Below, in pieces: positions 42,678 through 51,372 of a stretch of DNA of 64,000 bases. The translations under genes were made by a program, and so were the position numbers. The notes under the pieces were generated by a model. It saw only the letters and a program-made list of their open reading frames with translations, was not told where the DNA came from and did not search any database. Location of the stretch: assembly GCA_023248995.1 (NCBI GenBank), contig JAHFDN010000010.1:1-64000 (forward strand). The letters run 5' to 3'. The stretch comes from Candidatus Rokuibacteriota bacterium (GTDB lineage: Bacteria; Methylomirabilota; Methylomirabilia; Rokubacteriales; CSP1-6). Each line of letters begins with the position of its first letter. The first letter of the stretch is position 1.

Positions 42678-45044
42678 ATGAGTCGAGGCACGGAGCGTTC
42701 GCCATCGGCACCAGCTCGTTCCGCCGAGGCCATGATCCGCGAGGACATTGTCCAGAAGTTCCCGGAGATCTTCGGGACCAAGAAAATCAACGGCCGAGAA
42801 GTCCATGTCGAACAGTTGATCGCCACACTCACCCGAGAGCTGGGTCCCGAGATCGCCGCGGCCCTCACTAGGCGCCGGGCGCTCCTCGGATCCCCCGCGC
42901 CGGTCAGGGAGAAATATGCCTGGCCGAAGTGGGACGACACGTTCGAGGATCCTGTCACGGGGAAGTTCTGGACATTTCGCCAGATCGTCCAGGGCCTGGT
43001 TGATAACTTTCTCGGTCGGGACAGCCAGTGGCGCTGGCGGCTCAACGACGAGGTGCCCGTCCCGAAGGATGCCCACCCGCTGGCGAATCCCGGCTTGGAG
43101 CTCACCGGGCCGTGGCATCCGCTGGACATGGCCTTCAACGCGTTGAACAGCCCGGCGCCGATGAATATGCCGGACTTCGAAGACGCCTCGCCGCCCCATT
43201 TCCAGCCCAACGGCACGCCCAGAAATGAGCCCGTGGGGATTTTTGCGGCCATGCAGAACGCCAAAGAGATTTTGGAAGGCCGCTGGGCCGACCGCCCCTA
43301 CGAGGTGGTGAAAAAAGGCAAGGTGCGCGCGTACAAGATCAAAACGTCCCCGGCCCAGTGGCCGACCCGGTTTGCCCGACCTCCCGGGATCCACGTGCAG
43401 TATGACCACGTCACAGTGGACGGCCACCCCGTGCCCGGCGTGATCCCCATCATCCTCCTCTGGGCCGTCAACAACTACGAGGCCCTCACGCGCGCCGGCA
43501 CCGGCGTTTACTACTATATCCCGAAGATTCAGACCCCTCAGGAAGCCCTCATTGTCGAGAAGCTCCTGGCGCGGGTGGAAGACGCGATCGGCGTCCGGCC
43601 CGGCACCTTCAAGATCAAAGTCCTCTATGAGGAGGGCAATGCGGGCCGGTTCTTGCCCGCGATCGCCTGGGTCTTGCGGCGCCGGCTGCTTGGGACGAAC
43701 GTCGGTCGCTGGGACTACCTGGGCAGCGTCATCGAGATGTGGAAGGCCGACCCGCAGGGCGTCTTTCCGGATCCGCAGTCGATCGGCATGGCCTCCCCGA
43801 GCATGATTGCGTATCAGCGGTATAACGCGCTGATGATGCTCATGGCCGGCATGAAGAACGGCGAGCTCAGCCAGGGGGCCCCCATCGGCGGGATGGCGGC
43901 GGTTATGATCTACCAGCCCAGCGATCCCTATGGCCGGTCGAGGTATAACCCGCTGGCCCTGCGTGCGATGGTCATCGACAAGCTGCGAGAGCGCCTGCTG
44001 GGTCTCATGTTTGTGCCCGAGGCGCCGCTGTCTCGAGAGCCCACCCTGGAAGACATCCTCCTAAGCCGGGTGAAGGGACGACTCTATGATGCCTATCGGC
44101 AAAGCTGGGTCGCCAGCCCAGAACCGGCCTACGTCGCTGCTGGCAATGACCCCTTGCGGGCTTCTGTGAAAGATCTCCAGGCGATCCTCGATGCGCCGCG
44201 TGAGACTCACGACGTGAAAGGCAAACCGTTGCCGACGGTCGCCAGCGGTCTCGTGGACGCGGAGCGGCTCGTGTTGCAATCCCGCGGCTTGTTGAACCCG
44301 CAGGGCAAGATCACGCCCCTGGTCATCACCAAGGACATGTTCAACACGCCGGAGAAACTCTTCACGCAAGAACTCTGGGACAGCATCTACGGGGTGCCGA
44401 AGGGTGAGATCACCATTGAGCGTATCCAACACGCGTTCTACATGGCGGCGAACTACGGCTTCCAGATCCTCAACGGTAACTTCGCGGCCGCCATCGACGA
44501 CTACGAGCTTTTGCTGCGCTTCATGAATGACCTCGCCACCTACCGGATCGATGTGTCCTGGCTGTGGAGCCTCATCTATCACCAGGCCGCCATCACCAAG
44601 GACGGCTACCTCAAACGGCCGGCGCTCACCGAGGATGGGGTCGTGCCGGCCGTGAACGCCCTTCCGGTCAAGGCCGGGACCCGCTTCACCAAGGAGCTGT
44701 TCGAGAAGTTGTGGGACTACCACAACGAATGGACCTCCGAGTTCTTCGCCGAGCTGGACCGCCGCGGCGATCCGGGCCGCTTTGACCGCGCCAAAGCGCC
44801 CGTCATCATGGAGCTCTTGAAGCGCCAGCTGCTCTCGCCCCGCTACATCCAGCACAGCGCCCGCGTGCTCTTCGTGGTAGGGGCGGCCAACGCGCAGGAG
44901 CGCGCACAGATTCTCCAGGCGATCTTCGACCTCTCCCGCGAGGAAATCGTCAAGCGCGTTCACGCAGGCGCCCTGAACAAGATCGCCCTGGGTGCCCACG
45001 ACTACGTCTATGACATCTTTCCAGGCGTCGAAGGAGGTGCGTAG
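42678..45044 (+). CDS. Malate synthase, long divergent form
   Basis: A 788-residue protein with the malate synthase fold, against about 530 (A type) or 720 (G type) normally. GIHVQYDHVTVDGHPVPG and TRAGTGVYYYIPKIQ hold the conserved Arg (R272); VGRWDYLGSVIEM and GAPIGGMAAVMI match the barrel core; FMNDLATYRIDVSWLW holds the expected catalytic base Asp (D618). It should condense glyoxylate and acetyl-CoA to malate. Extra length lies in a 170-residue N-terminal region and an insertion after IGGMAAV. AAGGAGA precedes the ATG. No isocitrate lyase is in the window. Its 3' end is partly duplicated at 48.3 and 51.1 kb. Confidence 0.75.
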   Translation: MSRGTERSPSAPARSAEAMIREDIVQKFPEIFGTKKINGREVHVEQLIATLTRELGPEIAAALTRRRALLGSPAPVREKYAWPKWDDTFEDPVTGKFWTFRQIVQGLVDNFLGRDSQWRWRLNDEVPVPKDAHPLANPGLELTGPWHPLDMAFNALNSPAPMNMPDFEDASPPHFQPNGTPRNEPVGIFAAMQNAKEILEGRWADRPYEVVKKGKVRAYKIKTSPAQWPTRFARPPGIHVQYDHVTVDGHPVPGVIPIILLWAVNNYEALTRAGTGVYYYIPKIQTPQEALIVEKLLARVEDAIGVRPGTFKIKVLYEEGNAGRFLPAIAWVLRRRLLGTNVGRWDYLGSVIEMWKADPQGVFPDPQSIGMASPSMIAYQRYNALMMLMAGMKNGELSQGAPIGGMAAVMIYQPSDPYGRSRYNPLALRAMVIDKLRERLLGLMFVPEAPLSREPTLEDILLSRVKGRLYDAYRQSWVASPEPAYVAAGNDPLRASVKDLQAILDAPRETHDVKGKPLPTVASGLVDAERLVLQSRGLLNPQGKITPLVITKDMFNTPEKLFTQELWDSIYGVPKGEITIERIQHAFYMAANYGFQILNGNFAAAIDDYELLLRFMNDLATYRIDVSWLWSLIYHQAAITKDGYLKRPALTEDGVVPAVNALPVKAGTRFTKELFEKLWDYHNEWTSEFFAELDRRGDPGRFDRAKAPVIMELLKRQLLSPRYIQHSARVLFVVGAANAQERAQILQAIFDLSREEIVKRVHAGALNKIALGAHDYVYDIFPGVEGGA

Positions 45045-45142
45045 CCAACAGAATCGGGTGTTATCGGGCGCTCGGCCCCTGGGGCCGAGGGCGAACCCGA
45101 GCCCGGCGGCCCCCCGGCTGTCCGGAGCAGCCTGCACGGCCC
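45036..45142 (+). repeat. 107-bp direct repeat, copy 1
   Basis: Starts in the last two codons of the malate synthase gene and covers its 3' flank. The first 52 bp or so are identical to copy 2 at 48294-48400; the middle diverges and the last 30 bp are again nearly identical. It contains a 9-bp hairpin (CTCGGCCCC / GGGGCCGAG) that may end transcription of the malate synthase gene. The rest of the gap to 45276 shows no gene. Confidence 0.85.
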
Positions 45143-45276
45143 TGGTCCTCCTCACCCTGCTCGTGAAACGCCGCTGAACCGGCCGACACCCTGGTAACGC
45201 GGAGGCCCACTGAGCATACCCAGGGCGAGTCGTCTCGTAAGAACCTCGGTTTCAACACAGCGGTTGTTCTGGTAAG

Positions 45277-45594
45277 ATGTATTTAATGCTTCGCCTCGCC
45301 CTTTTGCTCAGCCTGTTCGCGCTGCTGGACGTCGCCACCCCCATCGTCCCCACGGGCCAAGCGTTCGAATGGGACGATGAGGAAGAGGTCACCGAACCGC
45401 GCAGGCCGGTAACCCGCCGGCAGCGCACCAGGGTTGCTCCGGTCTCCCGGCCTCCCGATCCGCGCGCGATCCGAACCCACCGCTTCCCAATACCTCTCGT
45501 CTCCGCAAGCAGGCCGCTCACCGCGTGGCTCATCCCGCTGACCCGGTCCCACGTGGCATCGACCGATTCCCTCTCTCCGACCGAAGACCACTAA
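45277..45594 (+). CDS. Small secreted hypothetical protein
   Basis: A 105-residue frame with a clear signal peptide (MLRLALLLSLFALLDVATPI, cleavage perhaps near GQA-FEW) followed by an acidic patch (EWDDEEE) and an Arg/Pro-rich, apparently disordered tail. No family recognised. The ribosome binding site is weak (GGTAAG). Coding status is supported mainly by the signal peptide and by position before two membrane protein genes on the same strand. Confidence 0.4.
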   Translation: MYLMLRLALLLSLFALLDVATPIVPTGQAFEWDDEEEVTEPRRPVTRRQRTRVAPVSRPPDPRAIRTHRFPIPLVSASRPLTAWLIPLTRSHVASTDSLSPTEDH

Positions 45595-45680
45595 ACTCCC
45601 TCATCTTCCGTTCTCCTAACCGTCTGCCGCCTCCAGGCAGCAGGCACACGTTTCCATTCTGCAATTCAGGAGAAGAAGAG

Positions 45681-45872
45681 ATGACACCCTGGAGTGTTCA
45701 CAAAAAAGATTCTCCTTCGGACCGCGTCGACGAGGACGAAGAGTACCAGTCCGAGGAAGTCATGCTCGAGCGCCGCATGATCAGGAAGATGATCGGTGTT
45801 ATAACGCTCGTCCTTGGCTTGGGACTCGTGTTCAATGCGCTCCTCACGATCCTCGGTCGCCTGAACGAGTAA
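45681..45872 (+). CDS. Small single-span membrane protein
   Basis: A 63-residue protein: an acidic N-terminal half (DRVDEDEEYQSEE), a basic patch (ERRMIRKM) and one C-terminal membrane helix (IGVITLVLGLGLVFNALLTI). AGGAGAAGAAG lies directly before the ATG. It ends 4 bp before the TerC-family gene and is probably co-translated with it, possibly as an accessory subunit. No known family recognised. Confidence 0.6.
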   Translation: MTPWSVHKKDSPSDRVDEDEEYQSEEVMLERRMIRKMIGVITLVLGLGLVFNALLTILGRLNE

Positions 45873-45876
45873 CGTC

Positions 45877-46683
45877 ATGGTGCTCCCCACGGACTTGGAG
45901 TTCTGGGGTCGCGTGCTCGCGATCATTGTCATCGACCTGATGCTCGCCGGTGACAATGCCCTGATCATCGCCCTCGCCGTTCGCTCGCTGCCCAGACGCC
46001 AGCAGCGCTGGGGAATGATCTGGGGGACGATCGGTGCCGTCGGCTTGCGCCTCGCTCTCATCACCGTCGCGACGCTGCTGTTGAAAATCTCCTTCCTGCA
46101 ATTGGCGGGCGGGGGGCTCCTTCTCTGGATCGCGATAAAGCTCGCACGTCAATCCGTCGGGGCCGAAAAAGAAGTGCGCCAAGGGATCTCTCTGCGGAAC
46201 GCGATCTGGATCATCGTTGCGGCCGATGCGGTAATGAGCCTCGATAATGTGGTGGGGGTGGCCGGGGCGGCGCGCGGGGACCTCCGGCTCGTCATCTTTG
46301 GTATCGGGCTTTCACTGCCCCTTGTCGTGTGGGGGAGCGGAATCCTCGCCCGGTTGATGAATCGCTTCGAGTGGATCATATGGCTCGGGGGAGGGGTGAT
46401 CGGCTACGTGGCCGGGGAAATGATCCTCGCCGACCAAGCCGTTCGTCGATGGCTCAGCAGCGACATGGTGGCGCTCGACGCCCTCTTTTCGCTGGGGCTC
46501 GGCCTAGTGGTCATCGCCCTCGGCTGGTGGTCCTGGCGCGCCCGACGGGCAGGAATTCCCCGTTCCGTTCCCACGCCCACGTCGCAGGGCGCAAACTCCC
46601 CGCCGGCCAAGCCCAGCACCCATCCCGAAGGCCGGGAGCCCGCCCCGTTGGAAGACCGAGGGAGCGGTAGCGGTCAGCGCTGA
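45877..46683 (+). CDS. TerC/YjbE-family integral membrane protein
   Basis: A 268-residue protein with about seven membrane segments of the TerC/Alx/YjbE family. The typical acidic intramembrane motifs are IVIDLMLAGDNALIIALAVR near residue 20 and IWIIVAADAVMSLDNVVGVAG near residue 115. Members act in manganese or calcium export and tellurite or pH stress. The C-terminal 45 residues are Pro-rich and disordered. It follows a 63-residue membrane protein by 4 bp. Confidence 0.88.
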   Translation: MVLPTDLEFWGRVLAIIVIDLMLAGDNALIIALAVRSLPRRQQRWGMIWGTIGAVGLRLALITVATLLLKISFLQLAGGGLLLWIAIKLARQSVGAEKEVRQGISLRNAIWIIVAADAVMSLDNVVGVAGAARGDLRLVIFGIGLSLPLVVWGSGILARLMNRFEWIIWLGGGVIGYVAGEMILADQAVRRWLSSDMVALDALFSLGLGLVVIALGWWSWRARRAGIPRSVPTPTSQGANSPPAKPSTHPEGREPAPLEDRGSGSGQR

Positions 46684-46763
46684 CCCGCATGTGCAGACGG
46701 TCGTAAGAGGGAACAAGGCTCACAGGCGGGGAAGTCCTGCTGATCGGAGCTCTTGGAGATGGC

Positions 46764-46806
46764 TGGAGCTGGCGGTGGGACTCGAACCCACGACCTGCAT
46801 CGCGAA
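46764..46806 (-). other. tRNA 3'-half fragment (T-arm, acceptor strand and CCA)
   Basis: On the minus strand this reads from a TTCGCGA anticodon-loop-like start, through a 5-bp T-stem GTGGG / CCCAC with loop TTCGAGT, to an acceptor strand CGCCAGC, discriminator T and CCA. The 5' half of the tRNA (acceptor 5' strand, D-arm) is absent upstream. This is the usual shape of an integrase attachment site left in tRNA-derived sequence. 25 bp (46774-46798) are identical to the fragment at 48180-48204. Confidence 0.6.
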
Positions 46807-46893
46807 CTGGCCCAGCCACCTCGAGGCTACTCGGGGAGTAACCTGACTGCTCCCGCCCTTTCCGCAACCCCGCAGTTGTTTCTTTGCTGAGGT

Positions 46894-48114
46894 ATGAGCG
46901 ATAATCCATTCAAACATCGGATTCACCACCCCCCCATGACAGCCGATCCCCTCGTCTTCCGCGATCTCGCCTATGTCTTCGGCGCAGCCGTACTCGGCGG
47001 TATCGTGGCATGGTTCGCCCGTCAGCCGTTAATCCTCGGCTACGTCGCCGGTGGTATCCTGATCGGTCCGTTTACGCCCGGCCCTACCGTCTCTGACCTC
47101 CACACCTTCGAGCTGTTCGCCGAGATTGGTGTCGTTCTCCTCATGTTCTCCATCGGCATTGAGTTCTCGATCCAGGACCTCCTAGGGGTGAGGTGGGTGG
47201 CGCTCGTCGGCGGTCCGCTCGGCATCCTGCTCTCCATGGGGCTGGGTGCCGTGGTCGGCAGCCTGATAGGGTGGAGCATCCTTCAGGGGCTCGTCATCGG
47301 AGCGGTTGTGTCGGTGGCCAGCACGATGGTGCTGGCCCGTCTTCTCTTGGACCAAGGAGCGCTGCAGTCCCGTCACGGCCGCGTCATGATAGGCATCACC
47401 CTGATGGAGGATCTGTGCGTCGTCGTCCTAACGGTCCTCCTCCCGGCCCTGAGCGTCTGGGAATCGGCGCGGCTCATCGCGATCGGGCTGGGATTAGGAA
47501 AGGCTGCACTCATCCTCGTCCCCTTCGCCTATCTCGCGGCAAAGGGGATCCCGCGGCTCTTGACGGGAGTCGCCAGAACCAACAACGACGAACTCTTCTT
47601 GCTAGTGGCGCTCACCATTGGCCTGGGCACCGCGGCACTCACCCAGTCGCTCGGTCTCTCTCTCGCCCTGGGCGCATTCCTGGCAGGACTCATCATTAGC
47701 GGATCCGACTATGCCCACGAAACGCTGGCGAGACTCCTCCCCCTCCGGGATGCCTTCGCCGCGCTCTTCTTCGTCACCATCGGCACGCTAATCAATCCTG
47801 CGACCATCGCTGCAAACCTGCCGCTTCTGGGTGCGATGATCGGCCTCATCGTGATCGGGAAGCTCGCGATCTGGACCGTCATCGTGTGGCTCTTCCGTCA
47901 TCCGCTCTCAACCGCTTTCCTGGTCGCCGTTGGTCTGACCCAGATCGGGGAGTTCTCCTTCGTGCTAGTTCAGGTTGCTCGCCAGGCAGGCCACATCGGC
48001 AGCGAGGTGTACAACGCGACTCTCGCCGCCTCTCTGGTCAGCATCCTGCTGAACGGCCTATTGGTACGCCATGCGCCCTCATGGATACCCGCCCGCCGGC
48101 GACCTTCCAACTGA
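46894..48114 (+). CDS. CPA2-type cation/proton antiporter (KefB-like, membrane domain only)
   Basis: A 406-residue membrane protein with about 12-13 segments. GYVAGGILIGPFTPGP, FSIGIEFSIQDLLGVRWVAL, GSLIGWSILQGLVIGAVVSVAST and LALGAFLAGLIISGSDYAHE match the Kef/CPA2 family. No RCK/TrkA-N domain follows, unlike KefB/KefC, so gating by NAD or glutathione adducts is unlikely. The start may instead be the ATG at 46936, where conserved sequence begins. It is bracketed by two tRNA 3' fragments and lies inside the 107-bp direct repeats. Confidence 0.85.
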   Translation: MSDNPFKHRIHHPPMTADPLVFRDLAYVFGAAVLGGIVAWFARQPLILGYVAGGILIGPFTPGPTVSDLHTFELFAEIGVVLLMFSIGIEFSIQDLLGVRWVALVGGPLGILLSMGLGAVVGSLIGWSILQGLVIGAVVSVASTMVLARLLLDQGALQSRHGRVMIGITLMEDLCVVVLTVLLPALSVWESARLIAIGLGLGKAALILVPFAYLAAKGIPRLLTGVARTNNDELFLLVALTIGLGTAALTQSLGLSLALGAFLAGLIISGSDYAHETLARLLPLRDAFAALFFVTIGTLINPATIAANLPLLGAMIGLIVIGKLAIWTVIVWLFRHPLSTAFLVAVGLTQIGEFSFVLVQVARQAGHIGSEVYNATLAASLVSILLNGLLVRHAPSWIPARRRPSN

Positions 48115-48169
48115 CAGATCTGTGCGCATCCACAGTGGATCTGGCGTCGCGGAGGAGCCTCAAATTGGC

Positions 48170-48214
48170 TGGGGCCCGGGGTGGGACTCGAACCCACGAC
48201 CTGCTGATTACGAA
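48170..48214 (-). other. tRNA 3'-half fragment, Thr(CGT)-like
   Basis: On the minus strand it reads TTCGTAA (a normal anticodon loop with anticodon CGT) then the variable region, a T-stem GTGGG / CCCAC with TTCGAGT loop, acceptor strand CCCGGGC, discriminator C and CCA. The sequence before the loop (GGGGGA) does not pair with the 3' anticodon strand, so the 5' half is missing or replaced. Likely an attachment-site remnant. Confidence 0.6.
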
Positions 48215-48293
48215 TCCCCCAGAAACAGAACTCTAAGCCTGGGTGCTTCTAGGTCAGGTGGGTTGGTAGCAGCGTCGCAGCAAATCCAGGGGC

Positions 48294-48400
48294 GGTGCGT
48301 AGCCAACAGAATCGGGTGTTATCGGGCGCTCGGCCCCTGGGGCCGGGGGGGACCCCGCGCGCGGCGGTCCCCCGGCGGTCCGGAGCAGCCTGCACGGCCC
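48294..48400 (+). repeat. 107-bp direct repeat, copy 2
   Basis: Second copy of the sequence at 45036-45142, including the last two codons and stop of malate synthase out of context. The two copies bracket 3.15 kb that carries the small proteins, TerC, CPA2 antiporter and tRNA fragments. Confidence 0.85.
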
Positions 48401-48514
48401 GATCGGCACGCGGCAGTGCGACATCGACAAGCTCATATTAGCCAGAGACCACGAACCTGAGTACCGGTTGAACCCGGTTCTCGGCAGAGTTAACAGACCC
48501 GATAGTCCCGCCGC

Positions 48515-48892
48515 CTAGTTCTTCACATGCTGTTCGACGTACTCAATCAACTTTTTGGGATCAAGAGGCTTGGCAAGAAACGGCCGGCCGCCGATGCTGC
48601 GGCCCTGGCTCCCGATCTCTTTATTGCTCACCAGGGCGGTCAAGAACACCACCGGGATATCCTTCAGGGCGGCATCCGCGTTGAGCTGAGCCGCGACCGT
48701 GCCCCCATCAATATCCGGCATGACGACATCGAGGAGAACCAGATTCGGCCGGAACTCGCGGGCAGCCGGGAGAGCCCGCCGGCCCTGGTTCTCGGTCCGG
48801 ACCTCGTACGCCCCGGTGGCTTCCAGATACAACTTCAACGTCCGAGTAATGCCGGCCTCGTCGTCAACGATCAGGATGCGCTTTTTGTCCAT
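48515..48892 (-). CDS. Single-domain response regulator (CheY-like)
   Basis: A 125-residue receiver domain without output domain. ILIVDDEAGITRTLK holds the acidic pair, the phosphoacceptor Asp lies in LVLLDVVMPDIDGG (about residue 55), the switch Thr in VVFLTAL, and the Lys in FLAKPLDPKKL. ATG 48892 was preferred over 48898 because GGAG then lies seven bases upstream. Its start lies inside the 3' end of the upstream histidine kinase gene (29-bp overlap), so the two are translationally coupled and presumably form a pair. Confidence 0.88.
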   Translation of the reverse strand: MDKKRILIVDDEAGITRTLKLYLEATGAYEVRTENQGRRALPAAREFRPNLVLLDVVMPDIDGGTVAAQLNADAALKDIPVVFLTALVSNKEIGSQGRSIGGRPFLAKPLDPKKLIEYVEQHVKN

Positions 48893-50597
48893 TATCATTC
48901 TCCTCTTCGTAGGGCTCAAACACCAGCGTCGCCCTAACCCCGCCTTCGTCCCGGTTTCGGATTTCGATCCTCCCGCGCTGCATCTCGATGAGTTGCCTCG
49001 CAACGGACAACCCCAATCCGGTGCCCTTCCCGGTCGGCTTCGTGGTGAAAAAGGGGTCGAAAATCTTCTCGATCTTGTCCTTGGGAATGCCGGTGCCCGT
49101 ATCGTCCACCTCCACGACGACCGCCCGCTTATGGTTCCCCGCAGCACCGCCAGCCACAGGGCGCAGGCCGGTCTTCACCGTCAGCATCCCGCCATCGGGC
49201 ATCGCGTGAATGGCATTCGTAAAGAGATTCACGAGGACTTGCTCGGTCTTAAACCGGTCCAGCATGAGCGGAGGCAGTGTGTCCGCAAACTTCTTGACGA
49301 GGGTGATGCGAGACTTGTCCAACTCATGCTTGACCAGCAACAGCGACTGCTCCACCATGGGATTCACATCCTGGGCTTTCGTATCCAGTTCACGCGGGGC
49401 CGCCAGTTCCAACAGTCCAATGATGACGGAATCGGCCCGTTTGACCGCCTGCCGCATATCCTCTAAGAGCAGCGCGATATTCTCATCCGCGATGGGGAGA
49501 TGTTCTGAGAGATACCGGACCCCGGTCAGGAGGATCATCAGAGGATTCTTCACCTCGTGCGCCACGCCCGCGGCCAATCGGCCGACGGATTCCGCTTTCT
49601 CGGCCTGGAGCATCTGCTGCTGGGCGACCGTCAATCGGAGTCGCTGATCCTCCACCACTTCCTGGAGCTGCTTAGCCGACTGGAGGGCCTCCTCCAGTAG
49701 CCGCGCGTTGTCGAGAGCGTAGGCCACGTAGGTCATGAGGGCGTTCAGGAACTGGAGGTCGGGCGGGGAGAAGACCCGCGAGTCGGGCGGGTCAACTACA
49801 CCGTATTCCCGCTTGGCCAGGTTGACGACCCCGATGACCCGGTCTCCCGCGCGAACAGGCAAGCAGATGAAGGAGCCGCCCCCGTAGGCCGCGTGAGTGA
49901 CTTTGGCGAAGCGGGGATCGCGTTCGATGTCATCCACCATGATCGCATCCCCGCTTTGGACCACCTTTCCGGCGATGCCGCTGCCCACCCGGAGCTCCAG
50001 GTCCGCGAGGAGATCGTCCGCCACCCCCCGGACGGCGACGATCCGAAGCGTCTGGTAGTCCCGATCAAGGAGCATGATGGACCCGACGGCGGCCCGCACG
50101 GTCCGCATGGTCCGCTCCAGGACCAAGGCCAGGAGACCGTGCATCTCCGGGATCCTCGCGGCCACTTCCACCATCTCGTTGAGCGTCCCAAGCTTGAACA
50201 CCAGATCCTCGAGCCGCTCCGTGGAAGTGCGCAGATCCATGACGAGGTGCCTCAACAGATCGCCCATCTGGCCGATCTCGTCGACCGGGCCGAGGCCGGG
50301 GATCGAGGTTGCCGCGCCTTCGGCCCAAGGCCCGTCCGAGTCCGCTATCTTCGACGACACCAGAGCTTTGACCAGGGTCGAGATCCGGTCGACCAGTTTC
50401 CGGAAAACCAGGAATCCGGAGACCGCGATCGCGAGTGCCAGGAAGAGGATGACCTGAGCGTCCAGACTGGTGAGCAGTTGGTGGCGGGACAAGAGCCAAA
50501 CGACCAGCAGAAGGGGGAGGACCGCGCTGAGGCCAAAGATCATGGACGCTGCAACGCGGAGATTGGTCCCCCTGGAACCTGAGCGCCCCAGCTTCAT
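48864..50597 (-). CDS. Membrane histidine kinase with GAF domain
   Basis: A 577-residue sensor kinase. Two membrane helices lie near residues 18-36 and 46-65 with almost no periplasmic loop, followed by a HAMP-like linker, a GAF domain (about 145-300), a coiled coil, the H-box GVAHEVKNPLMILL (phospho-His near residue 347) and an ATPase domain with N-box LVNLFTNAIHA, DDTGTGIPKDKI and GKGTGLGLSVARQLI. The absence of a periplasmic sensor implies that the signal is membrane-state or a cytoplasmic ligand of the GAF domain. It is partnered with the overlapping single-domain receiver. Confidence 0.9.
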   Translation of the reverse strand: MKLGRSGSRGTNLRVAASMIFGLSAVLPLLLVVWLLSRHQLLTSLDAQVILFLALAIAVSGFLVFRKLVDRISTLVKALVSSKIADSDGPWAEGAATSIPGLGPVDEIGQMGDLLRHLVMDLRTSTERLEDLVFKLGTLNEMVEVAARIPEMHGLLALVLERTMRTVRAAVGSIMLLDRDYQTLRIVAVRGVADDLLADLELRVGSGIAGKVVQSGDAIMVDDIERDPRFAKVTHAAYGGGSFICLPVRAGDRVIGVVNLAKREYGVVDPPDSRVFSPPDLQFLNALMTYVAYALDNARLLEEALQSAKQLQEVVEDQRLRLTVAQQQMLQAEKAESVGRLAAGVAHEVKNPLMILLTGVRYLSEHLPIADENIALLLEDMRQAVKRADSVIIGLLELAAPRELDTKAQDVNPMVEQSLLLVKHELDKSRITLVKKFADTLPPLMLDRFKTEQVLVNLFTNAIHAMPDGGMLTVKTGLRPVAGGAAGNHKRAVVVEVDDTGTGIPKDKIEKIFDPFFTTKPTGKGTGLGLSVARQLIEMQRGRIEIRNRDEGGVRATLVFEPYEEENDNGQKAHPDR

Positions 50598-51372
50598 AAG
50601 CCCCTCCTAAAGGTCCCCGCCTCCGACGCGCGGCCAGGGTTCATCCCGGGCACGTCTAGCAGCAGGATGGATGCCAGGAAGGGCAAACAGGGGCAATCTG
50701 CTTGTTTCCTTGTTCTTTCGGCCGGGGCCTCCCCCGGGTGTCATGGAATTTTCCCGTCATAGTGACACCCTGCTGACAGGCTGTCCCATCTCCGCCTGGG
50801 TTCGAAAACAGCGCGTGGCCGGCAGAGGCTGGCGGCCCTCCGAACTGAAGGCTCAGGCATGACGCCGCTGGGGCGCGGCCGACGGCAACCACGGTCGACG
50901 CCGCCATGACGAGACCCGCCACCAGCGCGAGCGGGTCCGTGCAGGCTGCTCCGGACAGCCGGGGGTGACCCTGCGCACGGCGGCCCCCGGGCGGTCCGGA
51001 GCCTCCCCGGCCAGAGCCTGCACGGGGGCGGATAAAGCCAGGTCCACCGGGAGCGATACTCCTCCGGCCATAGCGGCAGGCGAACAGGCAGGAGCGCGCG
51101 CAGATCTTCGAGGCGATCTTCGACCTCTCGCGCGAGGAAATCGTCAAGCGCGTTCACGCAGGCTCCCTGAACAAGATCGCCTTGGGTGCCCACGACTACG
51201 TCTATGACATCTTTCCGGGCGTCGAAGGAAACCACCGATCGGCGAGCTGAACTTCCGGAGCGTCGGCTCCTACACGCGCGCCGACCACGACAGGATCGCC
51301 GCGGCCCCCGACGCGTTCTAGCGGTTGCGCTCCCACGGAACATCGTGGCAGAATCAGAGCGGGGACAAGACG
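50598..51372. other. Mosaic gene-free stretch with inverted repeat copy and gene fragments
   Basis: No intact gene is seen in 775 bp. It contains, at 50937-50965, an exact inverted 29-bp match to the end of the 107-bp repeat (45111-45139), a related forward stretch at about 50979-51035, a malate synthase 3' fragment (51088-51231) and a short frame 51246-51321 (NFRSVGSYTRADHDRIAAAP then a stop), probably another coding remnant. Confidence 0.6.
51088..51231 (+). pseudogene. Partial duplicate of the malate synthase 3' end
   Basis: In frame it reads QERAQIFEAIFDLSREEIVK ... ALGAHDYVYDIFPGVEG, matching the last 48 codons of the gene at 42678-45044 with a handful of mostly silent changes (about 90 percent identity by eye). 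It has no start and breaks off upstream into unrelated sequence. The retained silent substitutions suggest either an older duplication or the remains of a second, diverged full-length gene. Confidence 0.85.

Larger units (their letters stand above)
48115..48514. other. Gene-free stretch with tRNA fragment and repeat copy 2
   Basis: These 400 bp hold no plausible gene. They contain a second tRNA 3' half (48170-48214), the second copy of the 107-bp repeat (48294-48400) and about 110 bp of unassigned sequence before the response regulator stop codon. Confidence 0.6.

Noticed and set aside
46764-46806. Considered as a complete tRNA gene
   Set aside because: The sequence that should form the 5' acceptor strand and D-arm is missing; only the 3' half folds.
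48864-48898. Overlap of kinase and response regulator considered as a frameshifted fusion
   Set aside because: Both proteins are full length with their own start and stop; an overlap of about 29 bp is common for coupled pairs.
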